Assembly (NCBI RefSeq): GCF_003992595.1
Contig: NZ_RZNA01000047.1
Span: 199,870 to 263,869, forward strand
Length of the DNA: 64,000 nt
Origin: Flagellimonas oceanensis
GTDB lineage: Bacteria; Bacteroidota; Bacteroidia; Flavobacteriales; Flavobacteriaceae
Direction of reading: 5' to 3'
The notes beneath the pieces are model-generated. The model worked only from the letters and a program-made list of their open reading frames with translations. It did no database searches and was not told where the DNA came from. Numbering within the stretch: the first letter of the stretch is position 1; each line of letters begins with the position of its first letter. Shown in pieces: positions 34,988 through 44,049 of the stretch. The translations under genes were made by a program, and so were the position numbers.

Positions 34988-36937
34988 TTATTCTGCTGGC
35001 TCCAGCTTTTCCTCTTCTTTTTCGAAAGGTCTTTGACCAAAGATCTTTTCCAAATCGTCCTTAAATATAACCTCTTTGTCCAAAAGTCTTTCGGCAAGTT
35101 CGGTAAGCTTGTCCTTGTTTTCTTCCAAAAGTTTAATGGCCCTTTCGTATTGCTTTTCAATCATTTTGGATATCTCCTGATCGATTTTCTGGGCTGTCTC
35201 TTCACTGTAGGGCTTGGTAAAACCATACTCGTTCTGTCCTGATGAATCGTAGTAGGTAATATTGCCCAATTCATCATTGAGTCCGTATATGGTGACCATG
35301 GCGCGAGCCTGTTTGGTTACTTTTTCCAAATCGCTCAATGCACCAGTGGAAATTTTACCGAACATTACCTTTTCTGCAGCTCTACCTCCCATGGTGGCGC
35401 ACATTTCATCCAACATTTGCTCTGGACGAACGATTAAGCGCTCTTCGGGCAAGTACCATGCTGCTCCAAGGGATTGTCCGCGAGGTACGATGGTCACTTT
35501 TACCAATGGTGCCGCATGTTCCAACATCCAACTCACGGTAGCATGACCTGCTTCGTGGAAGGCGATGGTTTTCTTTTCATCCGGTGTGATGATTTTGTTC
35601 TTTTTCTCCAGACCTCCCACAATCCTATCCACGGCATCCAAGAAGTCTTGCTTGGTCACTGCTTTTTTCTCTTTTCTGGCAGCGATGAGTGCTGCTTCGT
35701 TACAAACATTGGCAATATCTGCACCTGAGAAACCTGGCGTTTGTTTGGCCAAGAAGTCCAAATCCAAGGTTTCAGCGGTTTTTATGGGACGAAGGTGTAC
35801 TTCGAATATTTCCTTTCTTTCGTTCAGGTCGGGAAGGTCAACGTAGATTTGACGGTCGAAACGTCCTGCACGCATCAATGCTTTGTCCAGTACATCGGCA
35901 CGGTTGGTGGCCGCCAACACAATTACGTTGGTATTGGTCCCGAAACCATCCATTTCGGTCAATAACTGGTTCAATGTATTTTCACGCTCGTCATTGGAAC
36001 CAGTGAAGTTGTTTTTGCCCCTTGCACGTCCAATGGCGTCGATTTCATCAATAAATATGATGGCAGGGGATTTGTCCTTCGCTTGTTTGAACAAATCACG
36101 TACCCTTGATGCCCCCACACCTACGAACATCTCAACAAAGTCAGAACCGGATAGTGAGAAGAAAGGCACTTTCGCCTCGCCTGCCACGGCTTTCGCCAAA
36201 AGGGTCTTACCGGTACCGGGAGGGCCTACCAAAAGGGCTCCCTTTGGTATTTTTCCCCCGAGAGAGGTGTATTTATCAGGGTTTTTCAGGAACTCGACGA
36301 TTTCCTGAACTTCTTCTTTGGCTCCTTCCAGACCTGCAACATCTTTAAAGGATGTGCGGGTATCGGTTTTCTCGTCGAACAATTTGGCTTTGGATTTCCC
36401 AATGTTGAAAATCTGTCCACCTGCACCGCCGCCTGCACCGCCTGACATTCTGCGCATCAGGTAGATCCAAATACCTATAATGAGGGCAAATGGCAACAGG
36501 GTAAGGAATATTTCGCCGAGCACGTTGGATTCCGTGTCAAACTCGACAATGGTGTCCAGGTTGTTCTCTTTCTTGATTTCCGTGATCTCATTCTGGAAAA
36601 TCTGTAAATCCCCGTAGTCCAGTACATATTGCGGTACCAGACCAGTGGAAGGGAACAGCGGTTTTTCGGCCACGCCTTTGTGGACGTCCTTGTTCAGGGC
36701 TTCCTCGGTAAGGTATACCTTGGCTTGACGCGTATTGGTAATGATGACGATCTTGGAGATGTCACCATTGCGCAAAAATTCTTGTAATTCGGAGGTTGTG
36801 GTTTTTTCGGTGCTGGAAAAATTGCTTCCACCAAAAAATTGGAAGCCAATAATCAATGCGATGACCACACCATAGATCCACCACGAGCTAAAACGTGGTT
36901 TCTTCGGAGTATTATTTGGATTGTTCTCTTTTGCCAT
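34988..36937 (-). CDS. ftsH: ATP-dependent zinc metalloprotease FtsH
   Basis: A 649-residue membrane-anchored AAA protease that degrades misfolded and short-lived membrane or cytosolic proteins. It has an N-terminal TM (about 18-36), a periplasmic domain, a second TM (about 145-162), a Gly-rich linker, Walker A G-P-P-G-T-G-K-T at 238-245, Walker B I-F-I-D-E-I-D, H-E-A-G-H at 461-465 and the third zinc ligand in T-G-A-L-S-D-L-E (Asp536). It follows rsfS by 6 bp. FtsH controls LpxC turnover and lipid balance in other bacteria, which makes its place upstream of cdsA-psd sensible. Confidence 0.96.
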   Translation of the reverse strand: MAKENNPNNTPKKPRFSSWWIYGVVIALIIGFQFFGGSNFSSTEKTTTSELQEFLRNGDISKIVIITNTRQAKVYLTEEALNKDVHKGVAEKPLFPSTGLVPQYVLDYGDLQIFQNEITEIKKENNLDTIVEFDTESNVLGEIFLTLLPFALIIGIWIYLMRRMSGGAGGGAGGQIFNIGKSKAKLFDEKTDTRTSFKDVAGLEGAKEEVQEIVEFLKNPDKYTSLGGKIPKGALLVGPPGTGKTLLAKAVAGEAKVPFFSLSGSDFVEMFVGVGASRVRDLFKQAKDKSPAIIFIDEIDAIGRARGKNNFTGSNDERENTLNQLLTEMDGFGTNTNVIVLAATNRADVLDKALMRAGRFDRQIYVDLPDLNERKEIFEVHLRPIKTAETLDLDFLAKQTPGFSGADIANVCNEAALIAARKEKKAVTKQDFLDAVDRIVGGLEKKNKIITPDEKKTIAFHEAGHATVSWMLEHAAPLVKVTIVPRGQSLGAAWYLPEERLIVRPEQMLDEMCATMGGRAAEKVMFGKISTGALSDLEKVTKQARAMVTIYGLNDELGNITYYDSSGQNEYGFTKPYSEETAQKIDQEISKMIEKQYERAIKLLEENKDKLTELAERLLDKEVIFKDDLEKIFGQRPFEKEEEKLEPAE

Positions 36938-36943
36938 TTTTTC

Positions 36944-37321
36944 TTAAGAATTGTAACTACTTTCCACCATAGTGACCTTGGCATCTCCCCAAAGTCCTTC
37001 AATGTCATAAAATTCCCTAATGTGTTTTTGAAATACATGTACCACAACGTTCACATAATCCATCAGTACCCATTCGGCATTTTCCGAGCCTTCGACATGC
37101 CATGGCTTGTCGTGTATGGCCTTGCTTACCTTTTTTTGGATAGAGGATACAATTGCGTTTACATGCGTATTGGAAGTACCGTTGCAGATGATAAAGTAGT
37201 CGCAAACTGTATTTTCGATTTCCCTAAGGTCCAGTAGATTTATATCAACTCCTTTTACGTCTTCTATTCCTTCCAGGATCAAGGCAATCAATTCATCTGC
37301 GCTAGCTTTCGTTTTCTGCAT
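36944..37321 (-). CDS. rsfS: Ribosome silencing factor (RsfS/Iojap)
   Basis: A 125-residue protein that binds L14 of the large subunit and blocks subunit joining in starvation. Typical stretches are D-Y-F-I-I-C-N-G-T-S-N-T-H-V and W-V-L-M-D-Y-V-N-V-V-V-H-V-F. First gene of the rsfS-ftsH-LUD-cdsA-psd-ACBP run, divergent from birA. Confidence 0.93.
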   Translation of the reverse strand: MQKTKASADELIALILEGIEDVKGVDINLLDLREIENTVCDYFIICNGTSNTHVNAIVSSIQKKVSKAIHDKPWHVEGSENAEWVLMDYVNVVVHVFQKHIREFYDIEGLWGDAKVTMVESSYNS

Positions 37322-37341
37322 TCAAAAAGTTTAGTTTTTTA

Positions 37342-37349
37342 CAAAGTTA
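37342..37349 (-). promoter_or_regulatory. -7 promoter box (TAACTTTG) for the rsfS-ftsH operon
   Basis: TAACTTTG on the minus strand fits TAnnTTTG and lies 20 bp before the rsfS ATG, in the divergent gap with birA. No TTG at -33 distance. Confidence 0.45.
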
Positions 37350-37404
37350 TGTTTTTTTTGTTTTCTTAGCCCTAGTTTTTAACAAATCGTAAAGGCTTGT
37401 CACA

Positions 37405-38148
37405 TTGGGAAAACATTTTCAATTACTCAAACTTGATGCCACGGACTCCACAAATCAATATTTGAAGGATTTGTTGCGTTCCGAAAAACCATCTGATTAT
37501 ACCGTTGTTATTGCTGAAAGACAATTGAAGGGCAGGGGGCAAATGGGAACTGTGTGGGAGTCGGAAGGTCGCAAAAACCTTACGTTTAGTGTGTTGCGAA
37601 GGTTTGATGCCTTGAATGTCAAGCATCAATTTGTGCTGAACATCGCCGTTTCCTTAGCTGTGCATGATGTATTGAAAGAACTTCTGGTGCCGGATGTGAC
37701 CATAAAATGGCCCAACGACATTATGTCAGGTTCCAAGAAAATTTGTGGCATTCTGATCGAAAATGTACTCAAAGGCGAAAGGGTAGGGCAGTCCATTATC
37801 GGAATTGGCCTCAATGTCAACCAAACCGATTTTATGAATTTGGACAAAGCTTCCTCCCTGCAGCGAATTACAGGCCGCAATTTTGATTTGGAAGAACTGC
37901 TCCATAGTTTATTGGGGCATTTGTGGTTGCAGTTGGAATCCATCGAGGCGAAGACTGTCACACAATTGTTGCCTACTTACGAGAAACTACTTTTTAGAAA
38001 GGACAAACCTTCCACCTTTACCAATGCCCACGGTAAAATGTTCATGGGGTTTATCCGCAAAGTATCGCCGTCGGGCAAATTGGTGCTCGAACTAGAGGAT
38101 AGGGTGTTTAAGGAATTTGACCTGAAAGAGGTAAACTTGCTTTACTGA
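37405..38148 (+). CDS. birA: Biotin--[acetyl-CoA carboxylase] ligase
   Basis: A 247-residue BPL without the N-terminal DNA-binding domain, so it is an enzyme only and not a biotin repressor. Motifs: D-A-T-D-S-T-N-Q-Y, the biotin/AMP loop K-G-R-G-Q-M-G-T-V-W-E-S, and K-W-P-N-D-I ... K-K-I-C-G-I-L-I-E. It attaches biotin to carboxylases. The TTG start at 37405 gives the usual N-terminus; no ATG is available near. The last 7 bp overlap the convergent SRPBCC gene. Confidence 0.9.
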   Translation: MGKHFQLLKLDATDSTNQYLKDLLRSEKPSDYTVVIAERQLKGRGQMGTVWESEGRKNLTFSVLRRFDALNVKHQFVLNIAVSLAVHDVLKELLVPDVTIKWPNDIMSGSKKICGILIENVLKGERVGQSIIGIGLNVNQTDFMNLDKASSLQRITGRNFDLEELLHSLLGHLWLQLESIEAKTVTQLLPTYEKLLFRKDKPSTFTNAHGKMFMGFIRKVSPSGKLVLELEDRVFKEFDLKEVNLLY

Positions 38149-38540
38149 CCTATTTTGTCCATGTTGTTGGACAGTGTTCCCATAAAGTTGGTGATGGGGG
38201 CTTTTATCATCATGGCCATCATGGCATTGAACTCTCCCTCGAAACTCAATGCGACTTCGCTCTCGTTTTCTCCCAATGCATTTATGTCAGCGGTCAATGT
38301 AAAGGGGAGTTTGTCACTTGCAGCGCCCAAAACCACTTTGTCATGTGGGTTTTGTTCTTTTAATCGGAGGATGATCTCCGGCATACCTTTCAATGCGAAT
38401 TTAAAAGTGTTTTCATCCAACACTTCAAATTTGTCGATGTTGTCCGGCATTAAGGTTTCGAAGTTTTTGATATCCGTCAAGAATTCAAATACTTCTTTGT
38501 CACTTTTGGCAACTTGCTTCTTTGGGGTCTCAATGTGCAT
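38142..38540 (-). CDS. SRPBCC/START-like domain protein
   Basis: A 132-residue single-domain protein with the START/Bet v1 layout: K-S-D-K-E-V-F-E-F-L-T-D-I-K-N-F-E at the first helices, beta-strands in the middle and a long C-terminal helix (M-M-I-K-A-P-I-T-N-F-M-G-T-L). Likely binds a hydrophobic ligand in the cytosol; the ligand is unknown. It follows pyrE by 9 bp on the minus strand. Confidence 0.82.
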   Translation of the reverse strand: MHIETPKKQVAKSDKEVFEFLTDIKNFETLMPDNIDKFEVLDENTFKFALKGMPEIILRLKEQNPHDKVVLGAASDKLPFTLTADINALGENESEVALSFEGEFNAMMAMMIKAPITNFMGTLSNNMDKIGQ

Positions 38541-38549
38541 GGTAAACTT

Positions 38550-39191
38550 TTATTTCTTCCATTCTTGTGGATTGGATCTCCACTCCAATAGGGTCTGTAA
38601 TTGATTTTGTTGGATGTAGTTGGTCTCCGAGGCTTGTTCGATCAAGTTTTCATAATCGGACAGGGTATGGAGTTCCACACCTTCTTTTTCGAAATTATCC
38701 GTGGATACCGGAAAACCGTAGGTGAAAATGGCAATCATGCCTTTAATGTCGGCATTTTGTGCTTTCAAGGCCTGTACGGCATTCAAGCTGCTGTTGCCCG
38801 TGCTGATCAGGTCTTCGATGACCACTACGCTCTGCCCAGCTTCAAAATAACCTTCAATCTGGTTTTGCCTTCCGTGTTCTTTAGGTTTTGGTCTTACATA
38901 GACAAAAGGAAGCCCCAATGCTTCGGCAACAAGGATGCCGATTCCGATGGCGCCAGTGGCCACCCCGGCGATCACATCGGGCTTGCCATAAAGGTTCTCG
39001 ACCTGCTTGGCAATTTCTTCCCTGACAAAATTCCGAACTTGGGGATAGGAGAGCATGATCCTATTATCGCAATAAATAGGCGATTTCCAACCCGAAGCCC
39101 AAGTAAAAGGATTTTCAGGTTCCAACTTAATTGCATTAATTTGTAATAACAGCTCAGCTGTTTTTTTTGCGATTTGCTTATCTAAAACCAT
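38550..39191 (-). CDS. pyrE: Orotate phosphoribosyltransferase
   Basis: A 213-residue enzyme of pyrimidine synthesis joining orotate and PRPP to give OMP. Start is set at ATG 39191 (V-L-D-K-Q-I-A-K-K-T-A-E-L-L-L), the normal family N-terminus; the open frame continues upstream to 39323, antisense to the NUDIX gene. PRPP loop V-V-V-I-E-D-L-I-S-T-G-N-S, and G-A-I-G-I-G. Only 7 bp separate its start codon from the NUDIX start on the other strand. Confidence 0.95.
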   Translation of the reverse strand: MVLDKQIAKKTAELLLQINAIKLEPENPFTWASGWKSPIYCDNRIMLSYPQVRNFVREEIAKQVENLYGKPDVIAGVATGAIGIGILVAEALGLPFVYVRPKPKEHGRQNQIEGYFEAGQSVVVIEDLISTGNSSLNAVQALKAQNADIKGMIAIFTYGFPVSTDNFEKEGVELHTLSDYENLIEQASETNYIQQNQLQTLLEWRSNPQEWKK

Positions 39192-39198
39192 TGCGCAA

Positions 39199-39795
39199 AT
39201 GTATGAAGTTTTTGTTAATGAGGCTCCACTGATTTTAACAAACGAGCGCCCCCAGGATTCCAATGGTAATTTGTTTTCTTTGGATGGTGATTCCATTGTT
39301 GAGGCTATCAAGCTTTTGTCCAAAAAGAAGTTGAAGAAAGCCTATCTCTACCATCCTGATGACAAGAAAATCCTGAAACTTTTTATGCACAAGATTCCCG
39401 TAGTGGTTGCTGGTGGAGGTTTTGTGGTCAATAAGAAGGGGAAAATCCTGTTTATCCACAGAAATGGAAAATGGGACTTGCCCAAAGGAAAGGTGGATAA
39501 AGGTGAATCCATAGAAAATGCAGCAATTCGTGAAGTAGAGGAAGAAACAGGTGTAAAGAACCTTAAAATAGAACGATTTCTCCATACTACGTTCCATATC
39601 TTCAAAAGGAACGGGGAATACCGGTTGAAACAGACCCACTGGTTCATTATGTCCACCGATTACAAGGGGAAATTGGTCCCCGAAAAATCCGAGGGCATCA
39701 AAAAAGTGAAGTGGAAAGGTGCCCGCAAGACCAAGAAGGCATTAAAAAATTCTTACCACAACATTAAGGTTCTGTTCGAGGATTGGCCATTTTAA
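39199..39795 (+). CDS. NUDIX hydrolase with N-terminal extension
   Basis: A 198-residue protein. The Nudix box is complete (G-K-V-D-K-G-E ... R-E-V-E-E-E-T-G-V, about residues 97-119), preceded by W-D-L-P-K. A non-Nudix N-terminal extension of about 70 residues carries Y-L-Y-H-P-D-D. It cleaves a nucleoside diphosphate linked to another group; the substrate is unknown. Stop TAA shares TTAA with the convergent M14 gene. Head-to-head with pyrE, so promoters for the two must lie within each other's coding regions. Confidence 0.9.
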   Translation: MYEVFVNEAPLILTNERPQDSNGNLFSLDGDSIVEAIKLLSKKKLKKAYLYHPDDKKILKLFMHKIPVVVAGGGFVVNKKGKILFIHRNGKWDLPKGKVDKGESIENAAIREVEEETGVKNLKIERFLHTTFHIFKRNGEYRLKQTHWFIMSTDYKGKLVPEKSEGIKKVKWKGARKTKKALKNSYHNIKVLFEDWPF

Positions 39796-41567
39796 TCAGG
39801 TAACAACCCAGAAGCATCACTGCCTTTCGCTACACGATAAATAGGGTAGGTCAGGTAGGCCTCTTCAAAATGTACGGAACGCTCAAAAATCCAATTCAAC
39901 TGGGCGTACCAGTTATTGGCAAAATTGAGCTCGGCTTCTTTCTTCGCTTCGAATTCCTGTAATAATAAGGAATCTTTTTCCAGCATTTCCAAGGCCACAT
40001 CTTCAAAAACATATGGGGAGAACCCTTCTTTGCGTTGCAGAACGGTATCAAAAAAGTTCCAATTGAAAAAGGAATCGGCCCCTTGGGGTTCCAGTGTCTC
40101 CAAAAGGTATCGAATACCTGGTTGGTGCGTTGGAACCAAAAGGTCACCTTCCCTAAAATGAACTTTCTTGATGCTTTTCTCCACTTGGGTGTTGGAGTGG
40201 AGGTAATGACCTTCGTAGGGAGAATTCCGTGTATCGTAATTTGCTATTTTGTAGGCTTCCACGGAGAGTGTGGTATCCTTCTCGATGGGGAAATATTGAA
40301 TTTTATTGACATCCAGACGTTCTATGACCCCTCTCCAGCTTTTCTTTACGATATAGGCATCGGGCACCTCGACAGTATCAGCAGGATAAAAATAATCGTT
40401 GTAAACGGTTTCTTTCGTGAAGGGCTTGTCCCTATTGTACTTTAATCTGGGAAGACCGGTAACCTCACTTACTGGGCGTTCTGCTTCAAAACCTTTGAAG
40501 TTCAGGGTGGAGCTTTGAGTGGTGTCCACCTGCCAGTTGAAGTAATATTCGTTAAGGTCCAAGTTGCTTTCCAAGGTTCTCTTGCGAAGGGATTTTATAT
40601 TGTCGTGTTCCGTTTCCACTACCTTGATAAGGCTTTGCATAAGGTCGTACGTGCCTTCAACCCGTTGTTTGTAAGGTTTTAGCATGTGCGTTTCCACCAT
40701 TAGGCCCAAGGTGCTCCAAAGAGTAGTGTATCCTGTGGAGTATCGGGGATAATCCATGAACTGGCTGAAGCCCTGTTCAGGTGGTCTATTGAACACATTG
40801 ACGTATGGGGTAATGTCCCATTCTTTTTCAGCCAATGAATTCTCAAGGCTTGGCATTAAGGTATCGTGCAGGTATTCGCCCATTTCCCCCCCCAATTTAT
40901 TGTGTTGGGTAAAAAGATGGGTCAGTACGTATTGGTAATCCGCCCCGTTGCTCACATGGTTGTCCATGAACACGTCGGGTTTTACCATATGGAATATCTG
41001 TGCAAACGTCTTGGCATTTTGAGTGTCCATTTTGATGAAATCCCGATTCAGGTCGTAATTACGCGCATTTCCCCTGAACCCATATGCAGCCGGGCCATTT
41101 TGATTGGCCCGTGTTGTTGAATTCCTGTTCAAAGAGCCTCCTACATTGTAAATGGGAATGGTAACCAAAACTGTGTTTTTGGGCATTTCCAGTTTGCCGG
41201 TGGCCAAATCCCTGTAAAGCATCATGGTGGCATCGATACCATCGCTCTCGCCTGGATGGATGCCATTGTTTATAAGGATAATCGATTTTTCCTTGCGGAT
41301 ATTTTCATAGTTAAAGTCCCCATCTGGATTAAAGGTAACGGTGTGCAATGGCAAGCCGCTATCCGTTTTGCCTATGGTGTGAATGTTTATCTCTGGAAAT
41401 TCACGGGCAAGGGTAATATAGTAATCGATGGTTTGCTGATAGGTTGCCGTTTCCATTCCTTCGGATGATTCGTAATGGGTAGGGTACGAGGATTTCTCAT
41501 CCTGTGTTTCGGATTCACAGGACACAAAAAGAAAAAGGATGGCGAAAAAAGATATGTACTTCAACAC
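39792..41567 (-). CDS. M14-family zinc carboxypeptidase-like lipoprotein
   Basis: About 591 residues from GTG 41567, which yields a classic short lipoprotein signal (L-K-Y-I-S-F-F-A-I-L-F-L-F-V-S-C). ATG 41597 is the alternative and would place ten odd residues in front and leave almost no leader after the promoter box at 41612. Zinc motif H-P-G-E-S-D-G, third ligand in M-D-N-H-V, catalytic Glu in L-M-V-E-T-H-M. The C-terminal half is an extra domain of unknown role. Probably a surface or periplasmic peptidase. Confidence 0.87.
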   Translation of the reverse strand: MLKYISFFAILFLFVSCESETQDEKSSYPTHYESSEGMETATYQQTIDYYITLAREFPEINIHTIGKTDSGLPLHTVTFNPDGDFNYENIRKEKSIILINNGIHPGESDGIDATMMLYRDLATGKLEMPKNTVLVTIPIYNVGGSLNRNSTTRANQNGPAAYGFRGNARNYDLNRDFIKMDTQNAKTFAQIFHMVKPDVFMDNHVSNGADYQYVLTHLFTQHNKLGGEMGEYLHDTLMPSLENSLAEKEWDITPYVNVFNRPPEQGFSQFMDYPRYSTGYTTLWSTLGLMVETHMLKPYKQRVEGTYDLMQSLIKVVETEHDNIKSLRKRTLESNLDLNEYYFNWQVDTTQSSTLNFKGFEAERPVSEVTGLPRLKYNRDKPFTKETVYNDYFYPADTVEVPDAYIVKKSWRGVIERLDVNKIQYFPIEKDTTLSVEAYKIANYDTRNSPYEGHYLHSNTQVEKSIKKVHFREGDLLVPTHQPGIRYLLETLEPQGADSFFNWNFFDTVLQRKEGFSPYVFEDVALEMLEKDSLLLQEFEAKKEAELNFANNWYAQLNWIFERSVHFEEAYLTYPIYRVAKGSDASGLLPD

Positions 41568-41611
41568 GATAATCGGGGATTTTGGTTCACAAAACACTTG
41601 TTTGGCAGTAC

Positions 41612-41619
41612 CAAAAATA
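41612..41619 (-). promoter_or_regulatory. -7 promoter box (TATTTTTG) for the M14 lipoprotein gene
   Basis: TATTTTTG on the minus strand fits TAnnTTTG. Transcription would begin about 41605, which leaves 8 nt before ATG 41597 but about 38 nt before GTG 41567, and so favours the GTG start. Confidence 0.45.
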
Positions 41620-41633
41620 CGGATTATTCTAAT

Positions 41634-42047
41634 TTATGAAGCAGCGGTAATACAGCCAAGGTCGTTCGGCTCGATTTTAAAAATGGGTTTGTTCTTAAAA
41701 TTCAGGACATATGGGCATCTGTCTTTGAACCCGCTCCACTTTTTGTAGTCCAATGGATCTATGGATGACGTGATCATGTTGATTACAACATGTTCGTTGA
41801 TGTTCAGGTTGATCATTTCGTCCAAAAAGTCCCATCCATCCATGATGGGCATATTGATGTCCAGAAAAATAACCTCAGGAATGGGTTTTCCCAAGTTTTG
41901 TCTTTCAGCAAGGGCGTCATAAGCCTCTTTGCCATTCTGAAAAATTTGTATGTCCTCGCAATCTGCTACGGATTTCAACATTTTTTTGATACCAAATACT
42001 GTAATGGGATCATCGTCCACAATAAAAATACAACTAACTTTCTTCAT
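41634..42047 (-). CDS. Single-domain response regulator
   Basis: A 137-residue receiver domain with no output domain. Start at ATG 42047 (K-K-V-S-C-I-F-I-V-D-D-D-P); acidic pocket D11-D13, phospho-acceptor Asp63 (F-L-D-I-N-M-P), Lys in N-F-K-N-K-P. It overlaps the PAS kinase gene by 14 bp and is clearly its partner. CheY-like relays of this kind pass phosphate on or act by protein contact. Confidence 0.92.
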   Translation of the reverse strand: MKKVSCIFIVDDDPITVFGIKKMLKSVADCEDIQIFQNGKEAYDALAERQNLGKPIPEVIFLDINMPIMDGWDFLDEMINLNINEHVVINMITSSIDPLDYKKWSGFKDRCPYVLNFKNKPIFKIEPNDLGCITAAS

Positions 42048-43860
42048 TAAAATACACATTGAATGTAGTGCCTTTGTCAACTTCACTCTGCACTGTTATA
42101 CTCCCGCCCATGGCCTCGATTTGGTTTTTTATCAAGTAAAGACCAAAGCCCTTGGCATCTTCTCTGTTGTGGAATGTCTTGTACATCCCAAAAATTTTGT
42201 CGCCGTACTTGTCCAAATCTATTCCCAATCCGTTATCGGAAATGCTCAGCAAAATACCTTTTTTGGATTTCATGGCATTTATGGTAATTAGAGGAGGTCT
42301 GTCCGGACTTTTATATTTGACCGCATTGGAAACAAGGTTTAAAATAATACTGTCCAAGTAAGCGGGGACGCATTTCACTTCCATATTTTCTCCCACATTG
42401 TTTATGATCTGGGTATGGTTGTTTTCCAAAAATGCAGAAAGGTTGTGCAATACGCCTGTAATATTTTTTCTGAGGTTAAGCGATTTTTTGGTTTCTGATG
42501 TTTTGGTGTTAACATCAACAACCTGATTAAGGTTCCCCAAGGTTTCCAACAAATTATCGGAAGCTTGGGTGAGCATATCAATTATACGCTTTCTTTCTTG
42601 GGGGTCTTTTTCGGAATTTAAAAACCCTAATAGCATTGAGAAATTGGCGGAATGCGATCTCAGGTTATGTGATACGATATGTGCAAAACTGATGAGCTTT
42701 TGGTTTTGCATGGAGGTTATTTTAATCAGCCCGCACAGCTCCTCTTGCTTTTTTTTCATCGAGCTTATGTCCAAGCTCATACCGATGAGACCACATACTT
42801 TCCCTTGCAAATCAAAATATGGGATTTTTGATGTTAGGAAATGGGTTGTTTTGCCATTTAGGTTGCTTACTGCCTCTTTTCCTATTATAGGGGTCAGGTG
42901 TTTCATTACCTGAATGTCTTCTTCCCGTGAAATTTGAGCAACCTCTCGGTCGTAAAGGTCAAAGTCCGTTTTGCCGATGAGCTCTTCGGGTCTCTTACGT
43001 AGATAAGTGCACTCCCCTTTATTGACCAATATCTTTCGTGACTCCAAATCCTTGACGTAAACATTTAAAGGGAGACTGTCCACCAAGGTGGTAAGCAGCT
43101 GTTGGTGCTCTTTTACCCTTTGTTCGGCAAGTTCTTGATTGTGGATATCCTTAATGGTTCCAAAAATTTTGACCACCCTACCGTCCTTAATGAAAGGTTT
43201 GCCGGTTATGCGCACCCATCTTTCCTCTCCATTGAGGGTGACAATGGTTAACTTGATATCGTAAGATTGATGGTTTGCCATGGCCTTATGGAAAAGCATG
43301 GAGACCTTGTTCTGGCTATATCCGGGCTTAAAGAATTCTATGGCCTCGATTGCTGTGGGTTCGTAACAATCCGGAACTTGATGAATTCTTTTGGTTTCCT
43401 TGCACCATGTGAGTTTTTCGGTATCGATTTCATATTCCCACCAGCCTGTTTTGGAGACCGCTACTTTGGTTTCCAAGATATTTTTCAACCAGTTGAGTTC
43501 TTCTTCTTTTTCAATCTCGGAAGTAATGTCATCGGTCTGTACAATCGTTCCAATCACATTCTCTTTTTCATCGAACCAAGGAGCGAAATAACTTTTTAAA
43601 TGACGGGTCTCGTTGTTGCGGGTAAGCTTATGCTGTAGGTTGAACGATTTGCCCTCCTGTAGTTTTTCCGAAAGGTTTTCCACCTCTGTTAGCAAACTGA
43701 AGATCTGGGTCTTTTGTTTCTTGTTGATCGGTGGCAGTCCAAAGATTTCCAACCAAGAACAAGAGGCATCCAATAAGACGCCTTCCTTGCAAAGAAGAGC
43801 CGTTGCCTTGGGCAACTGCTTCAGTAAATAAAATTGGTCAACTCTCTCAACTGCTTTCAA
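42034..43860 (-). CDS. PAS-domain sensor histidine kinase
   Basis: A 608-residue soluble kinase without transmembrane helices. It has three PAS-like regions (about 15-112, 130-240 and 252-366); the second and third end in PAC-type sequences (F-G-T-I-K-D-I and I-G-M-S-L-D-I). The phospho-acceptor is His398 in I-V-S-H-N-L-R-S-H, the flavobacterial HisKA variant, and the ATPase has N-A-V-K-Y and D-N-G-L-G-I-D. Start is TTG 43860, with GAGG just upstream. It is likely to sense a cytosolic cue such as redox state, light or a small ligand. Confidence 0.9.
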   Translation of the reverse strand: MKAVERVDQFYLLKQLPKATALLCKEGVLLDASCSWLEIFGLPPINKKQKTQIFSLLTEVENLSEKLQEGKSFNLQHKLTRNNETRHLKSYFAPWFDEKENVIGTIVQTDDITSEIEKEEELNWLKNILETKVAVSKTGWWEYEIDTEKLTWCKETKRIHQVPDCYEPTAIEAIEFFKPGYSQNKVSMLFHKAMANHQSYDIKLTIVTLNGEERWVRITGKPFIKDGRVVKIFGTIKDIHNQELAEQRVKEHQQLLTTLVDSLPLNVYVKDLESRKILVNKGECTYLRKRPEELIGKTDFDLYDREVAQISREEDIQVMKHLTPIIGKEAVSNLNGKTTHFLTSKIPYFDLQGKVCGLIGMSLDISSMKKKQEELCGLIKITSMQNQKLISFAHIVSHNLRSHSANFSMLLGFLNSEKDPQERKRIIDMLTQASDNLLETLGNLNQVVDVNTKTSETKKSLNLRKNITGVLHNLSAFLENNHTQIINNVGENMEVKCVPAYLDSIILNLVSNAVKYKSPDRPPLITINAMKSKKGILLSISDNGLGIDLDKYGDKIFGMYKTFHNREDAKGFGLYLIKNQIEAMGGSITVQSEVDKGTTFNVYFNEES

Positions 43861-44049
43861 ACCTCGGGGGGAATATTTAAAAACGTTCTACTTCTAGGAA
43901 ATTTCTGACCAAGGTATAATTATTGGGCAATTTGTCGGATTTTATGTTGTGAAAGCACTTATTCGTGTTGTATCTAACAGTTTACCCTATGTTTGACAAA
44001 TATCAATTTCAGAGAAATTACCTACACTGTGTTTTTGACCGCATGTATT

